DNA of 64,000 nucleotides. Source: Oidiodendron maius Zn (lineage: Eukaryota > Ascomycota > Leotiomycetes > Myxotrichaceae). This document shows, one piece after another, positions 43,187-54,028 of the stretch. The position numbers and the translations under genes were made by a program. The stretch's first letter is position 1, and every line of letters begins with the position of its first letter. The notes beneath the pieces are model-generated. The model saw nothing but the letters and a program-made list of their open reading frames with translations. It was not told where the DNA came from and made no database searches. Location of the stretch: NCBI GenBank assembly GCA_000827325.1, contig KN832899.1:123438-187437 (forward strand), in the 5' to 3' direction.

Positions 43187-44125
43187 ATGACAGATACTGC
43201 AAACATCATGCTCCAGATTGCTCAGTATCGAGAAGAATGGTGCCGAAACTTGCGCAGTCGCAGCATTCGCCGATTGGCGATATGCTATGCCGTAAGTCGA
43301 TAAAAGCTCACGAAATAGCAGCTGTTGCAGAATGTAGTAAACGATCTGTTTATGCGATAAGATCGAACCTTCGACGATATGGCTCCACCAAGGCCCCTTC
43401 TATTGTCGGCGGACGACCTCGAAGTATAACACCGGCGATGTTCGATGCTCTGTGTGAGCACTTAATCGAAAACCTGACCTTTATCAGGACGAGATTGGAC
43501 GAGTTTGGCGGACCGCATTTATCAACTCAGAGTATCGGGAGGATGTTGACATCTAATGTTGGACCAAGAAAAAGATACGGCGTATAGCTAAGGGACGGAA
43601 TGCTGATCTGCGAGACTTATACCTACACAACACAGCGGATTTCCGTTTATATCACTTTGTCTTCGTTGATGAATCGGGTGCAATAAGCGGATTGGATTTA
43701 GACGGACGGGATGGTCTCCCTTGGCGTAACTCCAGTCCAGATTGCCTAGTTTTAACGCGAGAAGCGATATCAGATACTGCCAGCATATACACATATACAC
43801 AGGATGGTATTATCTTTGCACGCGTCTTCCAGGGATCTACAGATAGTGCCATGTTCGAGGAGTTTATAGAGCAACTCCTTCCTTTGTGCGGTAGTTGGCC
43901 AGCGTGAAACTAGTATACTTACCCCCATACTCGCTGGACCTCAATCCAATCGAAGAGTTCTTCGCCGAGTTGAAAGCTCTCATCGAACGGCACTGGCAAA
44001 TCTATGTGGACGATCTGGAGCAAGGCCTTGACACTTTCTTGGAATGGTGTATCCATGTGGTTTGTGGAAACAAGCGTAGCGCTGAAGGCCATGCTTCCCG
44101 AACACGGCTGGTCCTTGTGATCTGA
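43187..44125 (+). pseudogene. Decayed Tc1/mariner (DDE_3) transposase
   Basis: Fragments in at least three frames run in the right order. First is a helix-turn-helix (KSIKAHEIAAVAECSKRSVY, at about 43295), then a GGRPRSITP hinge. After a frame change comes the first catalytic segment FVFVDESGA (about 43660), then YTQDGIIFARVFQGSTD. After a gap that removes the second catalytic Asp (the usual DN..H motif) comes the end motif YLPPYSLDLNPIEEFFAELK (about 43916). The frame changes and the missing DN motif rule out activity. Its place 240 bp inside the left inverted repeat shows it is the element's own former transposase. Confidence 0.85.
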
Positions 44126-44477
44126 GAAAGGTGCTGCAGTCTCGATGCAATTGGAAGGTATAAGCGGTAAGGCACATTGGGCACATATGATTCTTGCACC
44201 GAGTTGATCAATCTTGCCTAAGGCATAAAATAGTTGGTGATCATTTTCAGCCTTGGCAAGGCTTTCGAAAGCCGTGTGACGACTTGTGATTTCTAAAGCC
44301 GCAGAGTACTTAAGGTCTTAAATGTCAGACATTTCATCCGGCAGTGGCCTTCAGGTGCTGTCAGAGCAGCGACCCAACCAGTTTCGCACACTTTGCGTCA
44401 CTAGACTTAATACTAGCACTATCACGGCAACGAGCCTCATTAGTCTCGCGACCTGTTATTAAATTTTATGCAAAGCA
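44126..44477. other. Spacer between transposase relic and HNWD gene
   Basis: No gene is supported; it should contain the promoter of the receptor gene at 44478. Confidence 0.5.
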
Positions 44478-45474
44478 ATGCGTCTTTTGCAACTCAGTGA
44501 TTCTGGAGACTTCACCTTCACTAAGGACTTGGTTGGCGACGATCGAATCCCTTCCTATGCAATACTATCGCATACATGGAGCTCTGAAATTGACGAGGTC
44601 AGCTTCAAAGACCTGACAGATGGCACAGCCAAGGATAAGGCTGGCTATGAGAAGATCCAGTTTTGTGGAGAACGAGCTAGACAAGATGGCTTGCAATACT
44701 TCTGGATTGATACTTGTTGCATTAATAGGGCAGATTATACCGAGCTCTCGCGCTCTATCAACTCTATGTTTCACTGGTACCAGAATGCTGCTAAATGTTA
44801 CGTCTATCTATCGGATGTTTCGATAACTACGAGGAAAGCGAGCAATGAGTCCTCCGAGGTTACTTGGAAATCGGATTTTCAAGAGAGTAGATGGTTCAAA
44901 AGAGGTTGGACGCTCCAAGAGCTTCTTGCTCCAGTCACAGTCGAATTCTTCTCCCGAGAACGCCAACGACTTGGCAACAAAACGTCCCTAAGGCAACAAA
45001 TCCATGAGATAACGGGAATTACAGATTCGGCGCTTCAAGGAGATCATTTATCTCAGTTCAGCGTTGATGAGCGGCTATCATGGATAGATGGTCGTCAGAC
45101 TAAACTCGAAGAAGATAAGGCTTACTCACTACTAGGAATTTTTGATGTATCTATGCCGTTAATCTACGGCGAAGGGGGAGAAAGGGCATTTCAGCGGCTC
45201 CAGGAGGAGATCAACAAATCTTCAAAGGGTATGCACAGAGCATCCGTTTGATATCCTCTATATGTAATCAAAACGAGGGCTAACCGGTAATTTGCTACAC
45301 TCAGTACTCGATTGTCTTCCGTCCGCCGCCGATGCGCCATTCAATTCGTATACGATGCAACATGAGCCCGCTTGTCTTCGTGGTACTCGCGTCGAACTAC
45401 TTCAAAAGATAAATAACTGGGTAGACGGACAGAATAGGCAGTGTATCTTCTGGCTAAGTGGCTTAGCTGGCACG

Positions 45475-45534
45475 GGAAAGTCGTCTCTTATTTGCTACTA
45501 CCAATCTACACTATTGACTGTGCACAGGAAAGTC
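45475..45534 (+). repeat. 52-bp insertion with 8-bp direct repeat in the Walker A codons
   Basis: GGAAAGTC occurs at 45475-45482 and 45527-45534. The 44 bases between them have no match in the paralogue. They end in TATTGACTGTGCACAG, which looks like an intron branch point and acceptor, but no matching GT donor gives the right frame. Confidence 0.75.
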
Positions 45535-47188
45535 TACGATTGCCCGCACCATTGCAAGCGAACAATCTCAGCGTAGATGCTTAGGGGCTAGCTTCTTCTT
45601 CTCGCGCGGCGGTGGGGATGTTGGCCATGCAGGCATGTTTGTTACAAGTCTTGCGCGCCAGCTCACAAATAACATACCTACTTTTCGCCAGCATGTTTGC
45701 GATGCTCTTATAGGTCATGGCGATATTACAAGCCGACCTCTCCGGGAACAGTGGCGTCAGCTCATCTTGCGTCCGCTTTCAAAGCTCAAGAGTAACGTCT
45801 GCCATTCATCATACATTCTTGTAGTTGATGCGCTTGATGAGTGCAATAACGAGTACGATATCCGGATCCTCTTGCATCTCTTTGCCGAGGTTCAATCGTT
45901 AGAGAGTGTACGGCTGCGGGTGTTTTTAACAAGCAGACCTGAGATCCCTATTCGGCATGAGTTCTACAAGATACTGGATGAGGAACATCAAGACTTCGTT
46001 CTCCACAATATATCACCATCTATTGTTGACCACGATCTCACCATCCTCCTTGAGTATAATTTCAAACTTATCAGAGACGAATGCTCCATGGATGCCAGCT
46101 GGCCGGGAGAAGAAGTCATCAAAAGCTTAGTCCACGCTTCTGGTGGCTTGTTTATTTGGGCTGCAACCGCATGTCAATTTGTCCGTGACGGTAAACAACA
46201 TGCAGCTCAAAGACTCGATACAATACTTAAGAGCAGTGGAAGCGAGAGCACTGTTATAGCACCGGAAAAGCACCTCGATGAGATCTACACTACGGTCCTT
46301 AAGCAGACTGTTCCCTCCGAATACACAGATAAGGAGAAAGAAGAGTCTTATTGCATGCTACGACAAGTGCTTGGAAGTATTGCTATTCTCTTCGCAACGC
46401 TTTCTGTATACTCTCTAGGCAGGTTGCTATGCGTCCCCCAGGAGGACTTAGGTCCAATAGTAGAGGATCTGCACTCTATCCTAAATATTCCGAAAGACAA
46501 AACCCAACCCCTTTGTCTCCACCATCCTTCATTTCGGGACTTCCTCTTGGAGAAGAGTAGGTGCCAGGAAATATGTCTTTGGGTAGAAGCGAAGCACGCA
46601 CATCAAATGCTCGCCGAAGATTGTATACGGCTTATGTCAGCTGTTATGAAGCAGGATATGTGTGGCCTTAAGGAACCGGGTAAACTTGCAACTGATGTTG
46701 ACACTACTCGAGTAGAAAAGTATCTCCCGCCAGAGCTCCAGTATGCATGCCTTTACTGGATCCCGCATCTTCAGCAGAGCTCCCTTCAACTTTGCGATAA
46801 TGACCAAGTACACCAGTTCTTACAAGAGCATCTCCTTCACTGGCTTGAGGCTCTTGGGTGGATGAGGAAGGTTTCAGACGGGATTCTTGCTATATCTTCC
46901 TTGGAGGCTCAGATTCTAGTAAGCCCTGTTTACTAAAATTATACATAGGGATCTTGACTAATCTATATAAAGGCCGAAAAAAGCCCTAATCTACACGCAT
47001 TCATCTATGATACAAAGCGATTCGTCCTATATCATCGATCAGCAATTGAACAAGCACCCCTCCAACTGTACTGTTCGGCCCTAGTCTTTACGCCAGAAAA
47101 TAGTATTGCTAAGGGGCAATTTAAGACCTATATTCCAGTTTGGATCCAGAGAAAACCGAAAGTGCAAGCGGATTGGAGCGCATCGCTG

Positions 47189-49700
47189 CAGTCGCTCGAA
47201 GGCCACTCGAGCTGGGTCAGCTCAGTTGCCTTCTCACCTGACGGCAAGAAAGTCGTATCTGGGTCGCATGATAGGACTGTGCGGCTCTGGGACACAGTAA
47301 CAGGAGCAGCACTACAAACGCTCGAAGGCCACTTGGACTTGGTTAGCACAGTTACCTTCTCTTCTGATAGTAAGCAGGTTTTGTCTGGGTCACATGATAG
47401 GACAGTGCGGCTCTGGGACGCAGTAACAGGAGTAGTACTACAGACACTTAATGATAACTCAGACTTAGTTGAGTTAGTCGCCTTCTCAACTGATGGCAGG
47501 CAAGCCGTGTCTAGGTCAAGTGATAAGACAGTGCAGCTCTGGGACACAGTAACAGGAGCAGCACTACAAACGCTCGAAGGCCACTTGGACTTGGTTAGCA
47601 CAGTTACCTTCTCTTCTGATAGTAAGCAGGTTTTGTCTGGGTCACATGATAGGACAGTGCGGCTCTGGGACGCAGTAACAGGAGCAGCACTCCAGATGCT
47701 TAAAGGCCACTTAGGCTGGGTTAACTCAGTTGCTTTCTCAACTAACAGCAAGCAAGTCGTATCTGGATCAAGTGATAGGACAGTGCGACTCTGGGACGCA
47801 GTAACAGGAGTAGCACTACAGACGTTTAAAGGCCACTTGGACCGGGTTAACTCAGTTGCTTTCTCAACTAACGGCAAGCAAGTTGTGTCTGGGTCTTGGG
47901 ATAGGACAGTACGGCTCTGGGATGCCGTAACAGGAGCAGCACTACAGACACTTAAAGGCCACTTGTATTTAGTTACCTCAGTTGCCTTCTCAACTAACGG
48001 CAAGCACATCGTGTCTGGGTCAAGGGATACAACAGTACGGCTCTGGGATATAGCAACAGGAGCAGCACTACAGACGTTTAAAGGCCACTCAGACCGGGTT
48101 AACTCAGTTGCCTTCTCAACTAACGGCAAGCACATCGTGTCTGGGTCAATGGATACAACAGTACGGCTTTGGGACGTAGTAACAGGAGCAGCGCTACAGA
48201 CGTTCAAAGGCCACTCGTACCCAGTCACCTTAGTTGCGTTCTTACCTAACAACAAGCGAGTTATGTCTGGATCAATTGATAGGACAGTGTGGCTCTGGGA
48301 CACAGTAATACCAGAGCTACACTGTCCTAGAGAAGCACCACGGAAGTTTGATGGCTATTCAGGCCTATTTATCTCAGTTGCCTTCTCATCTGATAGCAAG
48401 CACGTTGTGTCTGGGTCAAGTGATAGTACAGTACGGCTCTGGGACGTAGTAACAGGAGCAGTGTTACGGACGCTTAAAGGGCACTCGGGCTGTGTTAACT
48501 CAGTTGCCTTCTCACCCGACAGTAAACATATCGTGTCTGGGTCAAGTGATAGGACAGTACGACTCTGGGACGTGGCGATAGGAGCAGTGCTACAGACGCT
48601 CGAAGGCCACTCGGACTGTGTTACTTCAGTTGCCTTCTCACCTGACGGCAAGCAAGTAGTGTCTGGTTCACATGATAGGACAGTACGGCTCTGGGACACG
48701 GCAACAGGAGCAGTGCTGCTCGAAGGCCACTCGGACTTAGCAGTGCTACTTGACGGTCTCTCAGACCATGTTTACTCAGTTGCCTTCTCACCAAACAGTA
48801 AGCAGGTCGTGTCTGGGTCATACGATGGGAGAGTACGGCTCTGGGATACAGTAACAGGAGCAGTGCTACAGACACTTAAAGGCCACGAGTACCCAGTCAC
48901 GTCAGTCGCCTTCTCACCTAACGGCAAGCAGGTCGTGTCAGGGTCACGTGATACAATAGTGCGACTCTGGAACGTGATAACAGGAGCAGCGCTTAAGACA
49001 CTTCGAGTCCACTCGCTCGAAGGCCACTCAGAAAGCGTTGTCTCAGCTGCCTTCTCACTTAACGGTAAGCAGGTGGTGTCTGGGTCTTGGGATACGACAG
49101 TACGGCTCTGGGATACAGAAACAGGAACAATACTACAGACACTTAAAGGCCACTCGGACTGTGTTACCTCAGTTGCCTTCTCACCTAACGGCAAGCAAGT
49201 AGTGTCTGGTTCACATGATAAGACAGTACGACTCTGGGACGCGGTAACAGGAGCAGTGCTACAGACACTAGAAGGTCACTCAGATATTTTTATCGAAGTT
49301 GCCTTCTCGCCTGACGGCAAGCATATCGCATCTGGGTCAAGTGATAGGACAGTACGGCTCTGGGACATAGTAACAGGAGCAGTACAGATACTTAAAGGTC
49401 ACTTAAACACGGTTAGCTCAGTTGCCTTCTCACCTGACGGCAAGCAAGTTGTCTCTGGGTCACATGATAAGACAGTGCGGCTCTGGGACGTGGCGACAGG
49501 AGCAGTGCTACAGACGCTTGAAGGCCACTCGGACTCACTTATCTTAGTCGCCTTCTCACCCGACGGCAAGCAAGTCATGTCTAAGGCATATGATAGGACA
49601 GTGCGGCTCTGGGACGCGGCAACAGGAGCAATGCTGCAGACGCTCGAAGGCCACACTGGCTGGGTTACGTCAGTCGCCTTCTCACCCGACGGCAAATTGG
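47189..49700 (+). repeat. WD40-coding tandem array (about 20 units of 126 bp)
   Basis: The units encode [25 protein letters not shown]. The first two units and the next two share an identical block (about 47297-47435 and 47545-47680), a sign of recent duplication of about 248 bp. One unit is irregular (48300-48360, reduced similarity) and another carries an extra short GHSDLAVLLDGLSD insertion (about 48720-48770). Confidence 0.9.
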
Positions 49701-49882
49701 TAGATACTCTGTCTTGGTCAAATAACTGGATAGTTGAAGGGAAAACAAAACTTCTCTGGCTTCCTCCTGATTATCGAGCAACTTCTGAGGCTATTTGGAA
49801 TAGAAAAATTGTTTTGGGTCACTCATCAGGGAGAATGTCCTTTTTCGAATTTCATGAAGGGTCAAAGCTTATATCAGAATAG

Positions 49883-50365
49883 TATACTAGTGCTTTAGTA
49901 ACGTAGTAAAAGACTTATGTATAACATGGTATACTGTTTTCTCACGATTCTAGTAAAGGAAATGAATTGTGCAGTGTCACTATCGTGGTGATCGATGATA
50001 TAGGGCAAGTGGATGATATTCAGTATACATGGAGATAGTCTTAATTAATTAGAGAACAAGACCTAAATGCCGTATATTCTACACTCTTTACTGTCTGTTA
50101 TCCACCAATCACAGTCAGCCCCTGTCTTTAGGTAAGCTCCCAATCTCAACGAGTTCGGATTACTTGGCTGACATTAACACTCCCGTGGCATTGTGCATTT
50201 AGCACTAAGCATATCTCTAGGAAACGAAATGACTCCTATACAATACTATTCTTCTTAGGCAAAGCGCGGAGTAGAGCTAACATCCTCCTATACCTTACTC
50301 TCAATAGGCGTTTAACTTAAAATAGTCTATAGTCAGGTAGTATCCAGAGAACTTATATTTCAAAT
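49883..50365. other. Convergent spacer inside the Tc1-like element
   Basis: AT-rich 3' regions of the HNWD and HET genes; no gene supported. Confidence 0.5.
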
Positions 50366-52195
50366 CTATATTAGTATATACTCCTGAGTTGGAAAAGGGA
50401 TCGCTTCTTCGTGCAATTTTTCTAGCCAAGACCTATCTATATCATCGTAAGTTGGGTCAGCTATCTTCCTTGCATCAGCAAGGGCCTCGCCGTCCATAAA
50501 GCCGTGTATATAGCATTCGCCAACAAAGGTGAATTCGTCGTGGCAAGGACGAAGGATAATAGGAACTTGTCCCCCAAGTGGCACTATAACAAGATCCCCG
50601 GATTTGGCAGTTGAAGGCACTCTACCTAACATTCCCTTTTCTGTCCGTATGAGAAATGATGGTGTAATATCAATAAACGAGATTACTCCTTCTTCTTGCC
50701 TTGTTTGAAGAGTTGGTTGTAATCCCTCATATAACATTTCTTTGCCGTTTAGCCCTGTAACGCATTTGAAAAAGGTGTGGAAATCGTTCCTTCCCAGACA
50801 CTGTTGTATTGTTTCAATGTTCATTCGCAAATCTACCAGGAAATTTTCATCAAATCTCCTCCAGTCCTTTGTCTCATCAGCCCATGTAGTTCTAATAAGC
50901 GCATCTTTGATAGGTTCATCAGTAAACCTGTATATTGTATCCAGACAATCGAATTGGTCTTCAACCCAATTACAGCTCAGAGGATCTGTAGTTACCGGGG
51001 ACCTTGACGAAATAATATCGAGAGTAAGGCCTCGAAGGACTAGTTGCTTTGTATCATCCGAAAGTCGAATACTTGGCTTAGATGTTCCTGATGCACAATA
51101 TATACTATTATTGAACAAATAACTCCCTCTGTTATCGGCCCGCCAGTCTGGAACCCAACTTGGGAGCTCGGGAGTAGGTGTTAAATCAGGATCAATTTGT
51201 CCAAAGATTTTTAGATTGCCATGGACTTGAATTATATGCGCTGTAGATTCTGCAAAGACAACATTAAACGGTTTTCGATAGTCTGGCCGGATAAGGGTCG
51301 TCCAGAAACTAGATGCTACTCCAAGGTTAGAGTAGACTAGGTCGCTAGGGTTTTTGCACCCCGCGCCACGCCGTCGGGCAATTAAGAAGCCTAGGTCGTC
51401 AGAAAGTGGGTATTCTGCATCCAGGATCATGGTTTTAAAACGTTGCATCTGAAAATCTTTGTATTCGACCATCTTACTCTTTCTCTGGAGTATGCCCATC
51501 ATCCCAAATAGTAAAAGCATCTCTCTCTGTGCTATTTTTAAGTATCCACCAAAGTAAGTCTTTGTTCGAGCTAGGTAGCTTTCTTGAAATGTCCAGGCAC
51601 GGTCAAACCATGATCGTTTGAGGATGAAGTTTGAAAATGCTTTAAATTGTGGCGAATCGGGTTTAAGAAGATCAAATGCGGCGTGAAATTCGGCAGGGTG
51701 TCCCTGCCATTCAAGTATCTCTGTGACACGTGCCATCGCCTTATTGCACATATGTTCCCAGTATTCCGTTGCTGCATATGGGTCGTCCTCCCCTTCACTA
51801 CCAAGCCAAATGTACACATGTGATGCTGCGCGGTAGATATCTCCCATTACAAGAACTTGGTCATTCAATTCGGTGGTATCTTGTTGGTTGATGCAGATAC
51901 TGTCGACCCATAAAGTTATACACTGTGAGCTATCCCGAAATCTTCTGAGAGCTGCATCAAGATTGAGGGTAATACTTAGTTGGACTCCATGGCAGAGGAT
52001 TATCGACGGGTTCGTTGCGTCTCCCCAAACGTAGGAAACGGCGATATAATCTGGGGCATTTTCGAGACTAGTTTCAATTAGGCTGCACTCTAGTGGGTCA
52101 CTTGGATCCTCCGCGGGCAAGAGTTGAATAATCCGGATGCAGGATGCAGATAGGGGTGTATAGTGCCAGTTTAGGATGTCTTCGGGCTTCACCAT
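50366..52195 (-). CDS. HET-domain protein, cargo of the Tc1-like element
   Basis: The frame from ATG 52195 gives 609 aa. The open frame extends upstream to 52459, but with no ATG and with poor composition, so the internal ATG is chosen. HET blocks: ..PDYIAVSYVWGDATNPSII.., LWVDSICINQQDTTELNDQV, VLVMGDIYRAASHVYIWLG, then RSWFDRAWTFQESYLA. A DLVYSNLGVAS segment follows (the family's usual 'D..Y..LG..' block), then LPSWVPDWRADN, another standard landmark of long HET proteins. The C-terminal half ends with an IVPLGGQVPIILRP..F.FVGECYIHGFMDGE segment, again typical. The gene is complete with no break. Role: heterokaryon incompatibility or self/non-self cell death. It is transcribed toward the HNWD gene from near the right inverted repeat. 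Confidence 0.92.
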   Translation of the reverse strand: MVKPEDILNWHYTPLSASCIRIIQLLPAEDPSDPLECSLIETSLENAPDYIAVSYVWGDATNPSIILCHGVQLSITLNLDAALRRFRDSSQCITLWVDSICINQQDTTELNDQVLVMGDIYRAASHVYIWLGSEGEDDPYAATEYWEHMCNKAMARVTEILEWQGHPAEFHAAFDLLKPDSPQFKAFSNFILKRSWFDRAWTFQESYLARTKTYFGGYLKIAQREMLLLFGMMGILQRKSKMVEYKDFQMQRFKTMILDAEYPLSDDLGFLIARRRGAGCKNPSDLVYSNLGVASSFWTTLIRPDYRKPFNVVFAESTAHIIQVHGNLKIFGQIDPDLTPTPELPSWVPDWRADNRGSYLFNNSIYCASGTSKPSIRLSDDTKQLVLRGLTLDIISSRSPVTTDPLSCNWVEDQFDCLDTIYRFTDEPIKDALIRTTWADETKDWRRFDENFLVDLRMNIETIQQCLGRNDFHTFFKCVTGLNGKEMLYEGLQPTLQTRQEEGVISFIDITPSFLIRTEKGMLGRVPSTAKSGDLVIVPLGGQVPIILRPCHDEFTFVGECYIHGFMDGEALADARKIADPTYDDIDRSWLEKLHEEAIPFPTQEYILI

Positions 52196-52554
52196 ATTTC
52201 TGGCTATGAAATCGAAATAGCATGAACGGAAAGCTATGTGGTGTTGCGTTTCGACAGTGCGATTAAAAGGCAAAGGGTTACTAGTATTAGATAAGATCGA
52301 GGACTTGTGATGACGGCAGTCCGGTGGAGAAGGGCGCCACCTCGATCGCGATGGAAATATGTGGGTATCGAGATTAACGTTTCTAGGGAGAGAAACAAGG
52401 AATTTGGATGTGCTTGGGCAGGGCGTACAGAGATGCTTCGTAGCAAGTAGGGCTGACAACGCAGCCCAGGATGTGGCGCAGCAAACTAGTAAATGCCGAT
52501 CTAAGCCGAGGACAGGTCCGTACCGCTCTGTCTTTGCTACTTCTGTGTACTTCT
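52196..52554. other. Upstream region of the HET gene
   Basis: It contains the promoter side of the HET gene and, further right, the inverted repeat of the element. No separate gene is supported. Confidence 0.5.
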
Positions 52555-52687
52555 CACGTGCTATGTAGTAAGCAGATAATGCATGGGTGCGATGTTGCTA
52601 ACTGTATCAGTACTAGTACGATGACAATTATTGGCTAATTAAAAAAACATATAGAGTTTAGACTGAAGCTGGTTTCGAATATTACTG
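52555..52687 (-). repeat. Tc1-like terminal inverted repeat, right
   Basis: The mirror of 42947-43080; followed outside by TA. Confidence 0.9.
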
Positions 52688-52926
52688 TAGCCCATCTTAG
52701 TAGTTACACTAAATTTTGGCCGCGGAACGGCGGGGATCGTTGTCAGGATGACCTGAAGTAACCTTAGGCATAGCTAGCACATTCTCTGAAGAGACGAGGT
52801 GATGGTTATTCCGCTAGCCACATTCCAATCTAGTTCAAGCATAAATAGTTGTTTCCTCTTATATTACCTACAAGGAATTAATCTCAAGCAGTTCCCACAG
52901 CAGTTAATATAAAGTGTAACATTAGC

Positions 52927-53607
52927 CTAGCTATCTAGTTCAAGCTGAACATCTTTAAGGCAGTGTAATATCTTTCTCACTGCTTGGTCCAGCTCTTGTC
53001 TCCTTTCTTCACACTGTTCCGCTATTATCTTCCAGTCCTCAACGTGTTGCTCTAACCTCTGCCTATCTCCTAGCATAACCTGAATCATTCTTTCAGACTC
53101 TGACAATTTCTTCTCAGCTTGTTCCCTCATCTTTGCCTCGAAGTCTGCCTTGCTCTTCCAGTGCCTAATCTCGCTTGTCTGTTCCGTCAAGCAATTTTCT
53201 AGCTCATCAATTCTTGAACGATAGCTGTTGCTTTCCTTGGGGCAATGCAAGCCACTGATACTTCCATCCCGAAAGACGTCTGATTTTCTGTTCTCGACGA
53301 CTTCGAACGATTGGCCGACCTCCCGATACAGCTCTTTTAAAGCACGGATCGAGTGATCGCTTATATTCTTTGAGAAAAGATGCCCTTTATCGTCCATCTT
53401 CTCCCATGAATATACGTCATCGGGGTTTGGTTTGAGTCGTACTTGGGAGGGCTCTATTAGAATTCCTAGTTTATTTTCTAGGTGCAACTGTCAGACAAGA
53501 AAGAGAAGAAACAAGACATTTCATTTACGTATATGCTGCGATAACCTCTCTCTGCACTTCTTGTTCCATTCAGAGCGGGCCAAATTGCTTGATCGTGGGC
53601 CGGCCAT
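52927..53607 (-). CDS. Unknown coiled-coil protein (209 aa), two exons
   Basis: Exons 53607-53529 and 53477-52927 join through a 51-nt intron (GTAAAT..CCTAG, CTGAC branch) to 209 aa beginning MAGPRSSNLARSEWNKKCRE. Residues 20-90 look globular with VRLKPNPDDVYSWEKMDD. From residue 95 to the end the sequence is a long charged helix (SRIDELENCLTEQTSEIRHW; REQAEKKLSESERMIQVML), a likely coiled coil. No family is recognised. It lies just outside the right end of the Tc1-like element. Confidence 0.6.
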
Positions 53608-54028
53608 CTCGTGGGTTGCCTATCCAAAGAAAGCTAGAGGTAAAATAGAGAGTATCTGATAGGGTTAAGATGGAATAATTGTAAATAGAATGTTAGACGG
53701 ATTACTGTATAGGACCATTATTCAGAACTTGATAGTCTCGTCTAGTTTCGTCGCCAGATTTGGCCCTTGGCCATTTGGACGAATGCCAAAACCGGCTCGA
53801 TTCTCCTCAAATACCTAAAGGCCAGTATTGAGCCTTGAGATATATCGTATGTTCTCCTACACACGACCGCATACAGCTATGAAATTGGCGTCCTACTCTT
53901 CAAGTTCTGAAGAAGTGATTTAACCGCACGGACAAGGATAAGGGTATTCATACTCATTTTCCTTCCTATCACAGTACAGTACTGCACTGCGGCACAATTT
54001 TTATTAACGTTATTCTACGTTATGAAAA
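53608..54028. other. Divergent intergenic region
   Basis: It should contain promoters for the coiled-coil gene (leftward) and the expansin-like gene (rightward). A CAGTACAGTACTGCACTG run lies near 53971. Confidence 0.45.

Larger units (their letters stand above)
44478..49882 (+). pseudogene. HET-NACHT-WD40 receptor with about 20 WD repeats, P-loop interrupted
   Basis: The exons inferred are 44478-45228, 45305 onward, and 46973-49882, with a 76-nt intron after the HET domain and a 54-nt intron before the WD linker, at the same places as in the gene at 29684-32842. [39 protein letters not shown]: Walker A GLAGTGKS at 45463-45483, Walker [15 protein letters not shown]40: 19 full 42-aa repeats plus a terminal partial one and the LWLPPDYRA cap. 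Just after the Walker A Lys-Ser, a 52-bp insert flanked by an 8-bp direct repeat (GGAAAGTC) shifts the frame, giving a stop at 45574-45576. Removing exactly 52 bp restores [12 protein letters not shown] and the rest of the frame. No GT-AG register removes it (only GA-AG does), so the gene is probably dead unless that unusual intron is spliced. Confidence 0.88.
42947..52687. mobile_element. Tc1-like element, 9.7 kb, carrying an HNWD gene and a HET gene
   Basis: The left end reads CAGTAATGTTCGAAACCAGC and the right end is its mirror (one mismatch there). The similarity runs inward for about 130 bp, to an ACATAGCACGTGA block on both sides. TA stands outside both ends (42945-42946 and 52688-52689). 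CAGT ends and TA duplication are Tc1/mariner hallmarks. Just inside the left end lies a decayed Tc1-type DDE transposase (43187-44125). Then come a large HET-NACHT-WD40 gene and, at the right end on the other strand, a HET gene. The element is now non-autonomous. Confidence 0.88.

Noticed and set aside
47128-48303. Long open frame (391 codons) on the minus strand of the WD40 array, and similar ones at 48355-49695
   Set aside because: They are shadows of the repeated WD-coding units: the repeat phase keeps the reverse frame open, and the proteins are monotonous Ser/Thr/Val repeats.
52196-52459. N-terminal extension of the HET gene on the minus strand
   Set aside because: The frame is open but has no ATG until 52195, and its composition is not HET-like.
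42947-52687. Reading the 9.7-kb unit as a retroelement or Helitron
   Set aside because: No reverse transcriptase, long terminal direct repeats, Rep/helicase or 3' hairpin; inverted ends and TA flanks fit Tc1/mariner.
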